Shown here in pieces: positions 1 through 11,600 of a stretch of 64,000 bases of DNA. The DNA is from Cynocephalus volans (Eukaryota; Chordata; Mammalia; Dermoptera; Cynocephalidae). The position numbers and the translations under genes were made by a program. The stretch spans positions 164,285,869 through 164,349,868 of the forward strand of contig NC_084463.1 of NCBI RefSeq assembly GCF_027409185.1. Reading direction: 5' to 3'. Numbering within the stretch: position 1 is the first letter of the stretch; each line of letters starts with the position of its first letter. Under the pieces are notes generated by a model. That model was not told the origin of the DNA and ran no database searches. It was given only the letters and a program-made list of their open reading frames with translations.

Positions 1-980
1 GTGACAAAGGACATTACCAGGACCCTTGGGGGATTTTGAGTATGGGCTGTGCACTAAATAAGTCTTCGTGTGTAGTCGTGTTGGGGTTACGTAGGGAATG
101 TCCTTGTACTTAGCAGACACCTGCCGAAGCATTTGGAGAAAAAAGTTTCATATCCGCAGCTACCAAAGGGTTCAGGAAAATACATGTGTGTGTATATGAC
201 AGTGTGGCAAAATGGTGCTAAACACAGGGGGAGGGTGGGTAGGTGTTCGTCATACTATTCTTTAAACTTCTCTGTAGGTTTGAAATTTTTCAAAATAAAA
301 AAATTGAGAGAAAAAACTCCCAACCCACCTGCCTGGTATGGGCAGCGGCTGCGCTGGGCAGTGGTTTTCGGTCCACACATCAGGTTCCCAGACACGCCCC
401 TGTGGACGCCAACAGCAGCTGCGGAATGTGTCACTACTGTGGTCATCGGCCCCAGTTTCCAGAGCAGGAAACCGAGGCGCAGCACCGAGTGGGATGTGGA
501 AGAAAGAGCCGGGCTATTTTGGGTCTTCTTGGGGTGTGTCTCCTAGATTAACGGAGTCATGTTGCGTCCCCGATGTCAAGGCAGGGAACATATTTTCCGA
601 GGCAGCCCTTCCCTGGCCCCAAACTCCTGCCACTCCCTCAGGAACACTCTCTTTCCCACCCTGCTCTGCACAAGGACGCGGTGACTCGCTCTCCGCAATG
701 GGTAACTTCCTTTTGGGTCAGAAGTAACATTTTTTATATATATATAGGGGAAATTTTTACGAAGCGGATTGTTGGTCTTGCTTGGTTTTGGAGCGTCAGC
801 ACCCATTTGAAATGGTCGCTCTAGAGGGCAAAGCTGAGAAGCAAACCCGTGCCCCGGCCATGGAGAACAGCCCGTTCAGGAATAGAGGTCTGGAGAAGGC
901 CAGCTCCCCCGTCCAGCCTTCCAGAGAATTCGGCACTGTTTCATTACTGAGGATGGTCACTGTTGAGCTGAAGGCCTGTT
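1..980. other. Non-coding interval, no recognisable gene
   Basis: I see no recognisable exon, RNA gene or clear repeat family. There is a short TATATATATA run near 736-745. Confidence 0.5.
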
Positions 981-982
981 CT

Positions 983-1195
983 GGGCCAGACTGTGTGTGT
1001 GCGTGTGCATGTGCACACACGTGCTTCTATGTGCGTGCATGTATGAGTGTGTACGCATGTGTGTGTGTGGACGTGTGTACATGTGTGGGTGAGTGCATGT
1101 GCTGCTGTGTGCATGAGTGCACACATGTACATGTGTACACATCCGTGAGCGTGTGCTGGTGTGTGTGTCCGTGTGTCTGTGCCTGCATGCATGTG
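983..1195. repeat. Imperfect GT/CA-rich simple repeat
   Basis: Alternating purine-pyrimidine sequence dominated by TGTG and TGCA/CACA interruptions. Open frames across it give Cys/Val/His-rich artefacts on both strands. Confidence 0.9.
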
Positions 1196-2044
1196 CAGTC
1201 TGCAGTTCTTGCAGCAGCAGCTCGAGGGCTCTCTGTGATTTGCAGATGAGTAGCTGCAAGATCAGAACAGCTCAGTAAGGACACCTGCCTCCTCTGCAGC
1301 GTCTACTCTAATTGGCATAAACTAGTGATTCATGCCCTGATTGGCGCGGATTTGCCTCTGCCTCATGTCTGTGAGCTCCACGGGGTGTGTGTGTGTGTCT
1401 TGGTCATCCCAGGCCCAGTGTAGCCCTGGCATGGAATGGGTGTGACAGATCTCTGGGTTCATCACACGGAGGAGCAAAGTGAGGGAGTGAGGACAGAGGG
1501 GGCAGAAGGAAAGCAGAGTCTTCAGCCTCCTTTCTGGCAGGTCGGGGAGAAAGGAGGTATTTCTGTTTTGAGGCATTTCAACAGATGCTCTGGCTCAGTT
1601 CTGGCTAGGGTTTCGGGCCACACATACCACAGATCACAGGGGTGGGAGAGTTTCTACTACAGGCTCCTGCTGTGTGCCTGGGACAAGCCCTTGACTGGGT
1701 TTCTCCATCCAGGAAACGGGACGGAGACCTGGCTGCAAAGGGTGGTGTGAGAGTGTGGGTTCCCCAGGGGCGGCTGGAGGGGCCAAGCCAAAGGGGGCTG
1801 GGACCTGCGGGGGGTGCACTTCCGTGGCACGAACTAACAGGGTCTCTCCTGGGACCCGGACACTGCCAGTGGGCTCTGAGGCCACCAGCCCTCGTCTCAC
1901 CGCCAGGGGCTCCCTATTTCACCGGGTCGGTGCAACCCAGCCTCCATCCCAGGACAACTTCCCCATCCTTCTGGTCTGGCTCCTTGTTCAGCCATCCTAG
2001 GACAGGCATGCGTGCAAGCGCCTGGCCCAGGCTGTGTGTAGGAT

Positions 2045-2110
2045 CTCGCCACAGCCCCATTCTACAGATGGGGAAACTGAGGCAAAAGACAGTCCGCCTG
2101 CCGGCCCTGG
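2045..2110 (-). repeat. MIR-like fragment
   Basis: Contains CATTCTACAGATGGGGAAAC followed by TGAGGCAAAAG, the reverse of the MIR 'cctcagtttcctcatctgtaaaatg' segment. Confidence 0.5.
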
Positions 2111-2839
2111 CCCGTGAAGAGGGACTCCTACCTCCTCTGCTTCTCCTACCTCCCATTTCTCCTACTGTCTCCCCTGCTTCTCCTCATGTCCCCTGCACAC
2201 TGCTCAGCACCCACTAGGAAGGTCTTTTTGACAGGGATTTGGGGGCATGATCTTAGCAGCAGCCCAGGGCATGTTCCCTGAGGTCTGATAGCCAGGGTGT
2301 AAATGAACAGGGGTTTCTGTGTAGCCTTATTGGATAGTGGGTCAGCCAGCCTGCCTGGCCTGATTCCCCACAGTGGCCAGTTAGTGCATGGGGTGGGGGA
2401 TTTCCCTGTGGAGCCACTTGCAGGGAGAGCCAAGCAATGGCTGGGTGACATCGGCAGTGTGGAACACCTGGCTCTTGCGGGCACAGCTTTCTCTTCCATC
2501 TTCAGCTGAGTCCTGTGATTCCAGTCTGTGTTAAGTCTTCCTTTGAGAACTTTCCTCATAAGACAGGTGGGGTCAAAGTCACTGTTCCTCTTGAACTCAG
2601 GACCTGTGACTCTAAATGTGTTTATGCAGCATCCTCGGTGGAACTTGGCTGAGCTCGGCTCTTCTGCCGGGCTGGCCCCTCCCCTTTTTGGCGTGGACTC
2701 TGTTGTGAGGGGTGGCAGCAGCTGAGGTGCCTCGTGCAGCCCTGAAGGGCCCCCAGAGACCACCCCAGCCACTAGGCATCAACTACAGCCCACCGGCGGT
2801 CAGCATCTGTGAGCAGAGCAGCAGCCACTTACCAGGTAC

Positions 2840-2955
2840 TTGCTAGGCTTGACCGAGTGACAGTAGTCCTCACGCCGGAGCCCACAGGGGCGGGTTTTAC
2901 TGTCCAAGGCCACACAGCCTACATGTGGCAGGGTCGGGATTCAAAGACAGACTCT
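2840..2955 (-). repeat. MIR-like fragment
   Basis: 'ggccacacagcctacatgtggcagggtcgggattcaaa' is the diverged reverse of the MIR 5' half. It directly abuts the LTR that follows. Confidence 0.45.
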
Positions 2956-2962
2956 GGACTCT

Positions 2963-3405
2963 GCATGAGTCTCCTGGGGCTGCCATAACAGATGACCACA
3001 GACTGGGCAGCTCTAGTAACAGAAATTTATGCATTCACAGTTCTGGAGACCACCGGTCAGAAATCCAGATGTTAGCATGGTGGGTTCCCTCCTGAGATGC
3101 TGAGGGAAGGTCCTTCCTGCCTCTTCCAGCTCCTGGGGCTCCAGCCCTTCTGTGGCTTGTGGCTTCATCACTCCAGCCTCTGCCTCACGGGGCCTTCTCC
3201 TCTTTCCTTCTCTGTCTCAAATCTCTCTCTGCCTTTCTCTTACAAGGACACATCGTTGGATTTAGCCCCCACCCGCCAATCCAGGATGACCTAATCTTGA
3301 GATCCTTACGTATGCAAAGACACTTTTTCCAAATAAGGTTATATTCACAGGTTCCAGGAAGACACACCTTTCGGGGGGCTGCCATTCAGCCTGATATAGA
3401 CTCCA
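2963..3405 (-). mobile_element. MLT1-type MaLR solo LTR
   Basis: Starts with CTCCTGGGGCTGCCATAACA and a 'cacagttctggagacc' block, then 'ccaaataaggttatattcacagg' and a 3' border near 'cagcctgata'. This is the reverse of the MLT1 solo-LTR pattern seen repeatedly in this window. No internal retroviral sequence is attached. Confidence 0.7.
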
Positions 3406-3525
3406 TCAGTCAATGTTTGTCCCACCAGTGCACACTGACCCCCAACCCAGGTAGCTCCTTCTTTGTTCCTGAGAGAGGAGTTAGTGGGCAGTGGGTCCCT
3501 AGAGTGTCCCTGAGCAGAGACCGAG

Positions 3526-3615
3526 GGGAACACACCCATAGAAAACAGTCCTGTAGGGAACACACCTGCAGAGAACGCATCTGTAGGGAACACAGCTGTG
3601 GGGAACACGCCTGTG
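3526..3615 (+). repeat. Minisatellite, 15-bp unit, six copies
   Basis: Six consecutive 15-bp units run in exact register from 3526. The clearest are GGGAACACACCTGCA (3556-3570), GGGAACACAGCTGTG (3586-3600) and GGGAACACGCCTGTG (3601-3615). Units differ at one to five positions. It reads open in several frames but is not evidence of a protein. Confidence 0.85.
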
Positions 3616-4633
3616 GAATGGGTGTGGGGGTCCTCTGGGCAGAGGGAGCTGGCAGGCGCATATCCCCCCAAAGCTGGACCCAGGGGTCATCCCGGCAAAG
3701 GGTCAGGGACGCTTCTCGATGTTGGTTCACTGCAAGGCTCCCCTCCAGGCACCCGGGGAATGGTGAGCTCTAGGCCATGGTCTACCCCCAGCCTGGAATG
3801 CTTGCAAAACTGCCCCCCAGTCCCCCGCCAACCATGACCTTGGCACACTGCTGGCACGTTGGAACCTAGGCCTTAGCTCCCCATGGCAGGTGAGGACTGG
3901 CAGAGAAGATTGTACAGTTTATTCTCAACCTCCTCTCTCTTTTTTTTCCCTCCTCCTCCTTCTTCTGATGAAATTGCATCATGAGGCGAAGTCGACTGTG
4001 AATCAAGCGGGAGCGGGGGTGGGGGGTTGGCTTCCTTTCTGCTAGTTCCTATTTTCTGCAAAACTGTCCAGCTCCTTCCCAAGTTCACCTGGAAAGTCAT
4101 GAGAGGCTGTTTATGGAAGAATAAATACAAACGGCCAATGCACATAAGATGTTCATACCTAAGGGAGAAGACTTTCCTGTCACCTGTCAAATGGGCACAG
4201 GCTTACCTGAGAAGTCCTGCCAGCTAGAGCTGCCCAGGTGTGGGGAGTATCCTCCCCTGAGGCTAGTGGGTGGGCTGTGAACCGGTGAAGGTCCCTGGCC
4301 TGTGTGAAATCCTTGAAGTGGCTCCTACAACATGCAGCGCCACCTGCTTTTGTGGGAAGCTCCATTGTTACCAGGATCAAGTCCAGAGTTCTTGCCAGGA
4401 CGTAGGAGACCCTGCCTAAGGCCCGTGAACCTTGCCAACCTGGTGCTGGGTATTCCTGGGATGAGAAGAGCCTAGGAGAGGCTCAGTACAGAGTCTGCTG
4501 ATTGTCAGACCCAGTGAATGAATACGCTTCAGATTTTTCATCCCCTTTAAACCAGGTAGTTCTACTTCCAGGAGTTTGTCGTAAAGAAAGCCCTTAAGGA
4601 AATGCACTCATTGGAGCCCAGTTTAGAGTAGAA

Positions 4634-5138
4634 GTCAGCAAACTTTTTCTGCAAAGGGCCAGATGGTAAATACTTTCAGCTTAGAGGGACATAAGGCCCC
4701 TCTTCCAACTCATCAACTCTGCTGTTGTAGCATGGAAGTGGCCTCAGACCATACGTATACAAACGTGTGTGCCCGTGTGCCAATAAAACTTTATCTACGA
4801 AAACTGAAATTTGCATTTCATGACATTCCATGGTCATACAATGTTATTCTTCTTTTGATTTTTTAAATCATTTTTATTTATTTATTTATTTATTTATTTT
4901 TGTCTTTTTTGTGACCGGCACTCAGCCAGTGAGCACACCGGCCATTCCTATATAGGATCCGAACCCGCGGCGGGAGCGTCGCTGCGCTCCCAGCACCGCA
5001 CTCTCCCGAGTGCGCCACGGACTCGGCCCTTCAATCATTTTTAAAATGTAAAAAACATCCTTAGCTCACAGGCTGCATGTATATAGACAGGCAGCTGGCT
5101 GGATCCGGCCCGTGGCCCACAGTTTGAGGTGCCTGGCT
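4634..5138 (+). mobile_element. Ancient hAT-like MER element, split by a SINE
   Basis: The left part has 'cagcaaactttttctgcaaa', 'gggccagatggtaaatac' and 'aataaaactttatctac'; the right part has 'ggatccggcccgtggcccac' and 'agtttgaggtgcctgg'. Together these are the two ends of a non-autonomous DNA element, probably hAT-Charlie class (MER3/MER33-like, name uncertain). The tRNA SINE at 4877-5032 interrupts it. A relative lies at 60.67 kb. Confidence 0.65.
4877..5032 (-). mobile_element. tRNA-derived SINE, dimer-like, with target-site duplication
   Basis: On the minus strand it begins GGGCCGAGTCCGTGGCGCAC, has a tRNA A-box-like region and the B box GGTTCGGATCC, then a truncated second tRNA-like unit (GGCCGGTGTGCTCACTGGC) and an (AAAT)n tail. 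It is flanked by an 11-bp direct repeat, aatcattttta, at 4866-4876 and 5033-5043. tRNA-only, multimeric SINEs of this type are known from colugos; bats are the alternative source. Confidence 0.85.
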
Positions 5139-5149
5139 TCGAGTAGGAG

Positions 5150-6220
5150 ACGGATTGGTAAATCTAAGTGTTCAATAATAGGTCCGATGAATAAAGGTGC
5201 ATTCAAACAATCATGCCTTCAGAGAAAATTGCCACCTTATCAGGCAAAGTGACAAAGGCAAGACACCCAACTCTACGGTAAACTTTTCGTTTTGTAAAAG
5301 AAAAGAGAACAAAAACACGCATAGAAGTACATTCTTTTAAAAGAGGATTCACCCACTTTATTTCTTATTTTTATACATCTCTTCTTTCCTACATTTCCCA
5401 CACTGAAAATGGGTCACTTTTACAATCACAACACAGAAGCGGTTAAAGCAGTAAGCGGTATTTTAAATGCTGGCTCCGGGCAGCAGACAAAGGGGTTCCG
5501 TGGCGTGGTCGAGTGACTCCCGTCAGTCAGCAGTGAGTGACCACATGCAGGGATGTCGGTGCAGCTTCAGTGGTCAAAGGTGTGCAGACAGCACTGTCTT
5601 GCACGTCCCCAAATGTCACCTTCCTCCCAAACAAAGCCCCGGGGTTCCTGCACAATGGCCTTCTACTCAGGCTCCTCCAGCCGGAACCTTCCGATGTTTT
5701 CCTTAGAGGGTCAGAGGAGCTGCCCTCTCGGGCTGGAATCCACCGCTCCCTCGCTCGGCTGCCCGAGGCTGTGACCTCACCGAGCCAGGCTCTCTGGGCC
5801 ACTTTGTGCTTGCAAAAGAGGCTTTTAACTTTGTCAAATGCTTTCGCAGCTCACGATGGTGTCTTCTCCAAAGGGCTTCAAGAAATTATCGGAGACCCGT
5901 CAAACCTGGCGAGTCCCTACGTGCTTTGATTTACAGGACAGATGTTTGCCAGCTGACACTTGGAGGGACTGAGGGAGGCGGGGTGGAATTAAATAAGAAT
6001 AGGGGTGTCAGCTCCCAAAAGGTGGCGTATCTTTGCTCTAATTCCTTGACGCCCAGTGTGGTTCAGAGGTCGGAGCTGTTAATGGGCAGGGAACAAATTG
6101 GGGGCTGCCACCTGTGGTTCAGCCGAGGGGGGCGGGGCACCCCTTTACAGGTCCGGGGCTGGCTTACTCTGAGGCCGGCAGGCTCCTGGGTCTGACGTGG
6201 ACCTGCTTTGTGCTCCTCCA
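5150..6220. other. Non-coding interval, nothing recognised
   Basis: Mixed-composition sequence; no exon, RNA gene or clear repeat identified. Confidence 0.5.
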
Positions 6221-6224
6221 TGTC

Positions 6225-6330
6225 TTCACTGAGCCTAAGTTTCTTCATCTGTGAAATAGGGCCACTCTAAAGAGTAAAGAAAGTGACAATCAGGAGCACA
6301 GGCACAGCGCCGGTGCAGCGCAGGTGCAGT
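6225..6330 (+). repeat. MIR-like fragment
   Basis: 'gagcctaagtttcttcatctgtgaaataggg' matches the conserved MIR 'gcctcagtttcctcatctgtaaaatggg' segment. Confidence 0.5.
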
Positions 6331-6799
6331 GATTCTCTAGGTGTGACCCTCGGCAACCCAGAGAGGCCCTAGGAGGGCTCAGAGTTGCCCTCCCTAAGGG
6401 CTTCCTTTATGATGGAGAAACTTCTAGGAAGGGTGGGCTGGGAGACACCCAGGAGTTAGGAACCTTTGCTCATCAGCTGCCTGGTCTCTGTGAGACGAAG
6501 GGGCCAGGGCAGGACGGGAGCTCTTGTGTGAGGCCAGTGCGCACAGTGGCACAGGCTGCGCGCTGCACGGCTCAGCAGTTGGGGTACAAATGGTAGGTGG
6601 TATGACATGGCGGCCCTGTCTACATAACGGGGGGCTCGACCAAAGCGTGGAGTAAGGGAGAGGCCAGAGGCCAGCGTGTCTGATGGCTAGCCCCAGCAGG
6701 ACCCGCCGTGACGTCTTCATCGGAGTGTTTGTTTACTCCCAGGGCTTCCTCCATCTGCCATCCTTCACTCTGGAGGGCAGGTGGGGGCCACACCAACCC

Positions 6800-6885
6800 T
6801 GTAGACCACTATGGAATCCAGCACCTGGCACAGCTCTTGGAACATCATAGGTGCTCAATAAACACGTGTGGCACGAATGAGGTCG
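6800..6885 (+). repeat. L2/MIR 3'-end fragment
   Basis: 'cagcacctggcacagctcttggaacat' then 'cataggtgctcaataaac' and 'acgaatgag' resemble the common 3' end of L2 ('ggcacatagtaggtgctcaataaatg'). Confidence 0.5.
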
Positions 6886-7877
6886 GGTCGGGGCGGGGGA
6901 TGAAGCTGGCGCGAGGGAAAGCATGCTGAGCTCCAGCCTGGCCTACCCTCCCCGGGCACAGGAGCTGTGGGGAAATGGCTTTTGGCACAGGCCTGGCGTC
7001 TCATCAGGGGTGATGGGATGGCCCAGCCACCTTTAACCAGAAAGTACTAAGATCACTTGGTATTTTCCAGAGCCCTTCTGTGCCTGGGTTCCGAGCAGCT
7101 GGGGGGAGACCATGCCACCTACAGTGCAGACCCTCGTGCAGGAGTGTACGTGCACAGCTTCCAGTTCAGGACAAAATGCAAACTCGGCATGGAGCGCTGG
7201 GTGGTGGGCATGTGGTGGGCTCTGCCTTCCTTCTTTTCTTTACTTTTGTTCTAATTTCCAAACTTTCTCTAAAGTCCATGCTCTGTTTTCAAAATGGTTA
7301 AAAAAAAACAGTCAGGGGTGGAGGAGAGAATCACAAGTGTGTAAAGAATGTATGTCTAGGCAAATTTGTCACAAAACTTAAGGCCAACCTGAGGGGACAG
7401 TTTGATACCTAAACCATGGGTGGCCATGCCAGTAAGTCGCAAGGTGTGTTTGCTGATACAGACAGATGTTCAGTGTTTCATACAGCCAGGCTTCAGAATG
7501 GCAGCTGTTGCATGAGCCCGTGTTGAGCCCGTTGTGATGCAATCAAACAATAAAGACAGGTATGAGATGGAACATAAAAGAAGCCCCTTCCCCCATTCTC
7601 AGTTGTCCTGTTGCTAGCAGACTTTTGGTGTATGTGTCTCCTCTCAGGATGTTCTGTGCATACACAGGAATAGGGGAGTCTTTCTGTCTTCCACCTGTGT
7701 GGTGCACACGGACCCTACTTTCACTTTTCAAAGCTTTTCACTTTTCATATATACATATATGCAGAGGAAAAAAATATACTTTAAAAAGCAGCTTGGCATC
7801 GTTTGGTAAAGCCGCAGTGCACATGCTCTAGGACCTCTCTGCGTATTCCTCCAGCCGCAGACTGAGACAGTCCAAGG

Positions 7878-8225
7878 GTCTCTGTGCAGGGGGGTGGAGA
7901 AATATAATTGTAACACAGCCACACCATGGGATATTATACAGCAAAGAAAAACGAATAAACCACCCGTTCGTGCACAGACACAAATAAATCTCACAAATAC
8001 AATGAAGAAAAGGCAAGACACCAACAGGGAAAACTAAAGGACATTCTTTAGAGAGGCGCATCTGGTTGTCAAACTATAAAGAAGGCCAGGAGAAGTTGGA
8101 ATGGTGATTTCTCGGGGAGAGGAGGATGGGCTGGGATCAGGAAGAGCATTTGGGGGGTGTCTGGGTGCTGACTGGCTGTTGGGTGTTGGTTCTGTGGTTT
8201 ATGCACCTTTCAGTATTTACCAAGT
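7878..8225 (+). mobile_element. L1M-type LINE 3' end fragment
   Basis: 'gggatattatacagcaaaga', 'aatctcacaaatacaatg' and 'ctgggtgctgactggctg' followed by 'tttatgcacctttcagtat' follow the order of the 3' UTR region of old mammalian L1 elements, in sense orientation. Confidence 0.55.
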
Positions 8226-9284
8226 TTTCCGCAGCAGCAGAAGGAGAAAATCTGCAAGGAGAGACTGTAAAATAGTAGCCGTGCCTGTCTCTGGAAGGCG
8301 AGACTCTCGGCGTTTTCCACTTTGATGTTAATAAAGTCGTAAGCATTCATGAAGCGTTTGCGAGAGGCCATTGCTTGACAGCTGCCATCTAATTTCATCC
8401 CCACGATGATCTTGAAGAATAGCTCTTAGCGCCCCTTCTCACACCTGAAAGCCTGAAGCACAGAGCAGGTGGGGTTCACGCTCCTGTCCCTCTGAAGAGG
8501 AATGGGCCTGGATGGTTTTACATTGAGAATGGCCGTAGATGACAGAAAATCTGTGCGGGAGGGAGAAAACCCCTGTCACCAGTGGGGCTTAGGGCAGCTT
8601 CCCTGCCTGTCCCAACCTGGGTGCCAAATGGTGGGCCACCAGGGTTTCAGGGCTGTCCCAGGGGCCTGCTCCCTTCCTCGGTGCTACAAGCAGGTTGTAA
8701 AGCACTTCGGAGGCCAATTGGCACCAGGACAGGGAATTGCATCCTTGGGGTGGTTTGTGACCCCATAAATTGCCCAGAGGTGGGAGGCAGCTGGGAGGCC
8801 GGGAACACCACAGGCCAGTTCATTGGGAGCTGTTACTTTTCAGAGGTGCGGCATTCCACAGGGCCATAGTCCTCGGGCCTGCAGGGTGGGGAGAGGAGCC
8901 TCGAGTGAAGGTGGGTGCAGGACGAGACCCCAGTGGAACGAGCAGGGTGGCGGGTGCAGGATGTTGTGAGTGGCAGTGGAGTGGATGTCTGCCTGCTGGG
9001 GCCCCTTCCTGGGTGCTCAAGCAAGGCTCCTCGGCCTGCAGCAAGGGGATTTAGATTTCAGAGCGCACGCACTTCAGAGGGGCCACATCAAGCGTGTGCA
9101 CCATCCAGGTGCTGATAGACCAACAGGAGCGTTGGCACTGGGTGGGGACCCTGCAAACATTTTAGATTCTGAAGTAGCCAAACGGGTACTGGTTAACACC
9201 TGCCCTCTGTGCCTGTGAAGGATACAGAAATATCCACCACCACCTCTATCCTGGGGGACCCGCAGTCTCCGATTTCATGCTTGC

Positions 9285-9475
9285 ATGCAGTGCACCTACT
9301 GTGTACAAAGTCCCGGTCGTTCTGACATTTAAGGAGTGCAGGGAACCCCACAAGCTCATCCGCCACCAGAGGGGGGCCTGTTGTGGATGGAAACCTGAGG
9401 CCCAGAGAGCAAGGCCGTATCCTCTTCGTGGCTGAGCAGGGCTGGGACCCAAGGCCTCCCTCTCTGGCCAAGGCT
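9285..9475 (-). repeat. MIR-like fragment
   Basis: 'gtggatggaaacctgaggcccagagagc' and 'gctgagcagggctgggaccc' are the reversed MIR core. Confidence 0.45.
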
Positions 9476-10269
9476 GCCACCCCCCTGTGTGAATTGGTCT
9501 TCCCTGGGCTTTTCCTGCTGAGGTGGCACCATGTAGGAGCTCTGAGTGACACAGCAAGTGACCTGCCCTACCTCGTAGGACTGCTGCAGGGTGTCAGATG
9601 TCTATACAGTGCCAGCTCGGCAGCCACACCACTCCACGGCCGCTTCACTGGCCCTCAGTGGTGGTCAATTAAGTAAGGGCCAGCCCTGGCCCTTAGGCCC
9701 CGGACAGAGCCCACCCCAGTGCAGAAGAATACACCCTCCTCTTGCTCCCAGGGGCCGCCTGGCCTCTCTGTCCAGACCAAGCTCTGGAGACATGGAGACA
9801 GGGGTGTGAGTTCCGTGTACCAAACAACGGCACTGCACCAGCCCTCCCTGTCCTCTAGGACACCCCAGACAAGCGGGGCAGGCCTAGAGTGATGGATCCA
9901 GTATTGGGGGTCAAAGTGATGATGATGCCCTGGGGGTTGAGGGACCCCAAACCTACCCTGGCCGATGAGACTGAGGTCACAGAATGGTGAGGGGGCATCC
10001 TATTGTTGGAGCAATGGGCAGGGGGTGAGTAGCTAGAGTTGGCCCTGTGAGAGAGACGGGTATCAGCCCAGAGGGGAGGGCTGGTGGGAGCTCTGGACTG
10101 ACTCACCTGCAGTCCCACTGCTCCAAGCAGTGTCTGTGCAGCAGAGAAAAGGTGCCCCTTGCTCTGGGCATGAAACTTGGCAGGCAGCGGGAAGGCTGGA
10201 TGTCAGCCAGAAGGAGTCCTTGAGCAGGGTACAACCTGCACAGCTGTACAAGGCCGGCCTGCCTTGACT

Positions 10270-10380
10270 TGTGCATAGGATCTTGTGTGCATGTGTGTGC
10301 ACATGGGTGCAGGCCACCCAGATGAATGCCCCTATGTGCATGCACACACATGCACATGCACACACACACACAATCTTGCA
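10270..10380. repeat. TG/CA-rich simple repeat
   Basis: A TGTGTGCATGTGTGTGCACA segment followed by CACACATGCACATGCACACA; imperfect and partly palindromic alternating repeat. Confidence 0.85.
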
Positions 10381-10589
10381 CACAAGTCCGGGAGAAAGAT
10401 TGCTGGAACCACGAGGGTCCTGGAAGTCCCCTGGGCCAGTTAAGCTCCACAAGGCTCCTCCAGCCTGGTGTGTCTGACTGGCCTGGGAACTGGGAGACCA
10501 GCGGCTCAGAGCCCCCAGCGGCAGGATTTACTCTTCCCCATGTGTTGAAAGAGTAGCGCACCTGTCATGCCGTACATCCCTCAGAACAA

Positions 10590-10700
10590 CACTACAAAAT
10601 TGCAGTTATGATGACTGTCCCCATTTTGCAGATGAGGAGAATGAGGCTGGGTGATATTTGCACACTGGTCCAGGTCCAAGCAGCAGGTAGGACATGGAAC
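10590..10700 (-). repeat. MIR-like fragment
   Basis: 'ccccattttgcagatgaggagaatgaggctgggtgat' is the reversed MIR core. Confidence 0.6.
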
Positions 10701-11119
10701 CCAGCAGCAATAGCACCTCGCTCCTGCAAGCTGAACCCCAAATCCCATGACAGAGGTGCTGTGGCCTCTGGCTGGGGTGCTGTGTCCCTGTGGCTTTCCA
10801 TTCCAGGGACCTGCCATTTGTGGAGGTGTGAAGGAGGGCTCAGCGGAACACTGAGGCAGGGGGAAGTTCTGAGGTTTCAGGCATGGGGGGCTGTCTCTGC
10901 ACCGCATCTCCAGCACTTCCTGGTTGGCCGTTTGCACTGGGTGTCTGGGTCTGAATCTCCAGGGTCAGGTTTAAGAGCAGAGGGTCAGAGGTTACCCAGG
11001 CACCCATGCCAGGCCAGAGGGCTGAACTTTATTTGACCAAGTTGAAGGACCCCTGGGAACCAGACGAGGGGGCTTCAGACCCGTGGCCGCCATCTGAAAT
11101 GCTGCTTGGGGGTTGATCC

Positions 11120-11160
11120 TAATCGCCCCTAATTTAGGGGCCAAATGGCCAATTAAGGGA
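11120..11160. promoter_or_regulatory. Candidate regulatory cluster with CArG box
   Basis: CCAATTAAGG at 11149-11158 is a perfect SRF CC(A/T)6GG site. A palindromic CCTAATTTAGG lies at 11128-11138 with CCAAATGGCC between them. The surrounding sequence shows no repeat signature. Function is inferred from motifs only. Confidence 0.3.
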
Positions 11161-11459
11161 CCATTTGAGAGTCAGAGAAGCAGAAGATGAGCAGAGGAGA
11201 CAGATGAGATGCAGCTAAAGTCTCTGCCATCAGAGCCGGTCACGGGGTTCTGCCCGCCAGCCCAGGAGAGAGGGCGGCCACCTCCTCTCCTGGCTTCTGG
11301 GAGAGTGGGGACCTGTCGCCACCCACCGGCGGGAACCCCAGGGCCACCAGGAGTCCCGATGGCAACACTGCCTGGGGTTCACCATGATCCGAGCACTCCG
11401 ATCCCGTTGCCTCACTTTACACTCACAATAACCTAAAGATTAACTGAGTACCTCGGTAA

Positions 11460-11600
11460 TGGGCTGAACACCCTGGCAGGGGCTGGGGACTCGTCAGAGA
11501 CCGAAGTCAAGTCCCCACCTCATGGAGCTTCAATTCTAGTGTGTGTTTGGGGGGTGGTGGTGGAATTAGGAAACATATAAACAACAAATGAGCAGGCAAG
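11460..11600 (-). repeat. L2-like fragment, reverse orientation
   Basis: 'caggggctggggactcgtc' and 'cccacctcatggagcttcaattctag' are the reverse of the L2 3' region. Confidence 0.5.

Noticed and set aside
782..1249. 155-codon Cys/Val-rich open frame
   Set aside because: It is translation of a GT/CA simple repeat; the other strand gives an equally open His/Thr-rich frame.
3526..3615. CRISPR-like short repeats
   Set aside because: Head-to-tail 15-bp units without unique spacers in a mammalian genome; a minisatellite.
4877..5032. tRNA gene
   Set aside because: It has a B box and A-box-like region but also a tail, target-site duplication and broken cloverleaf, so it is a SINE.
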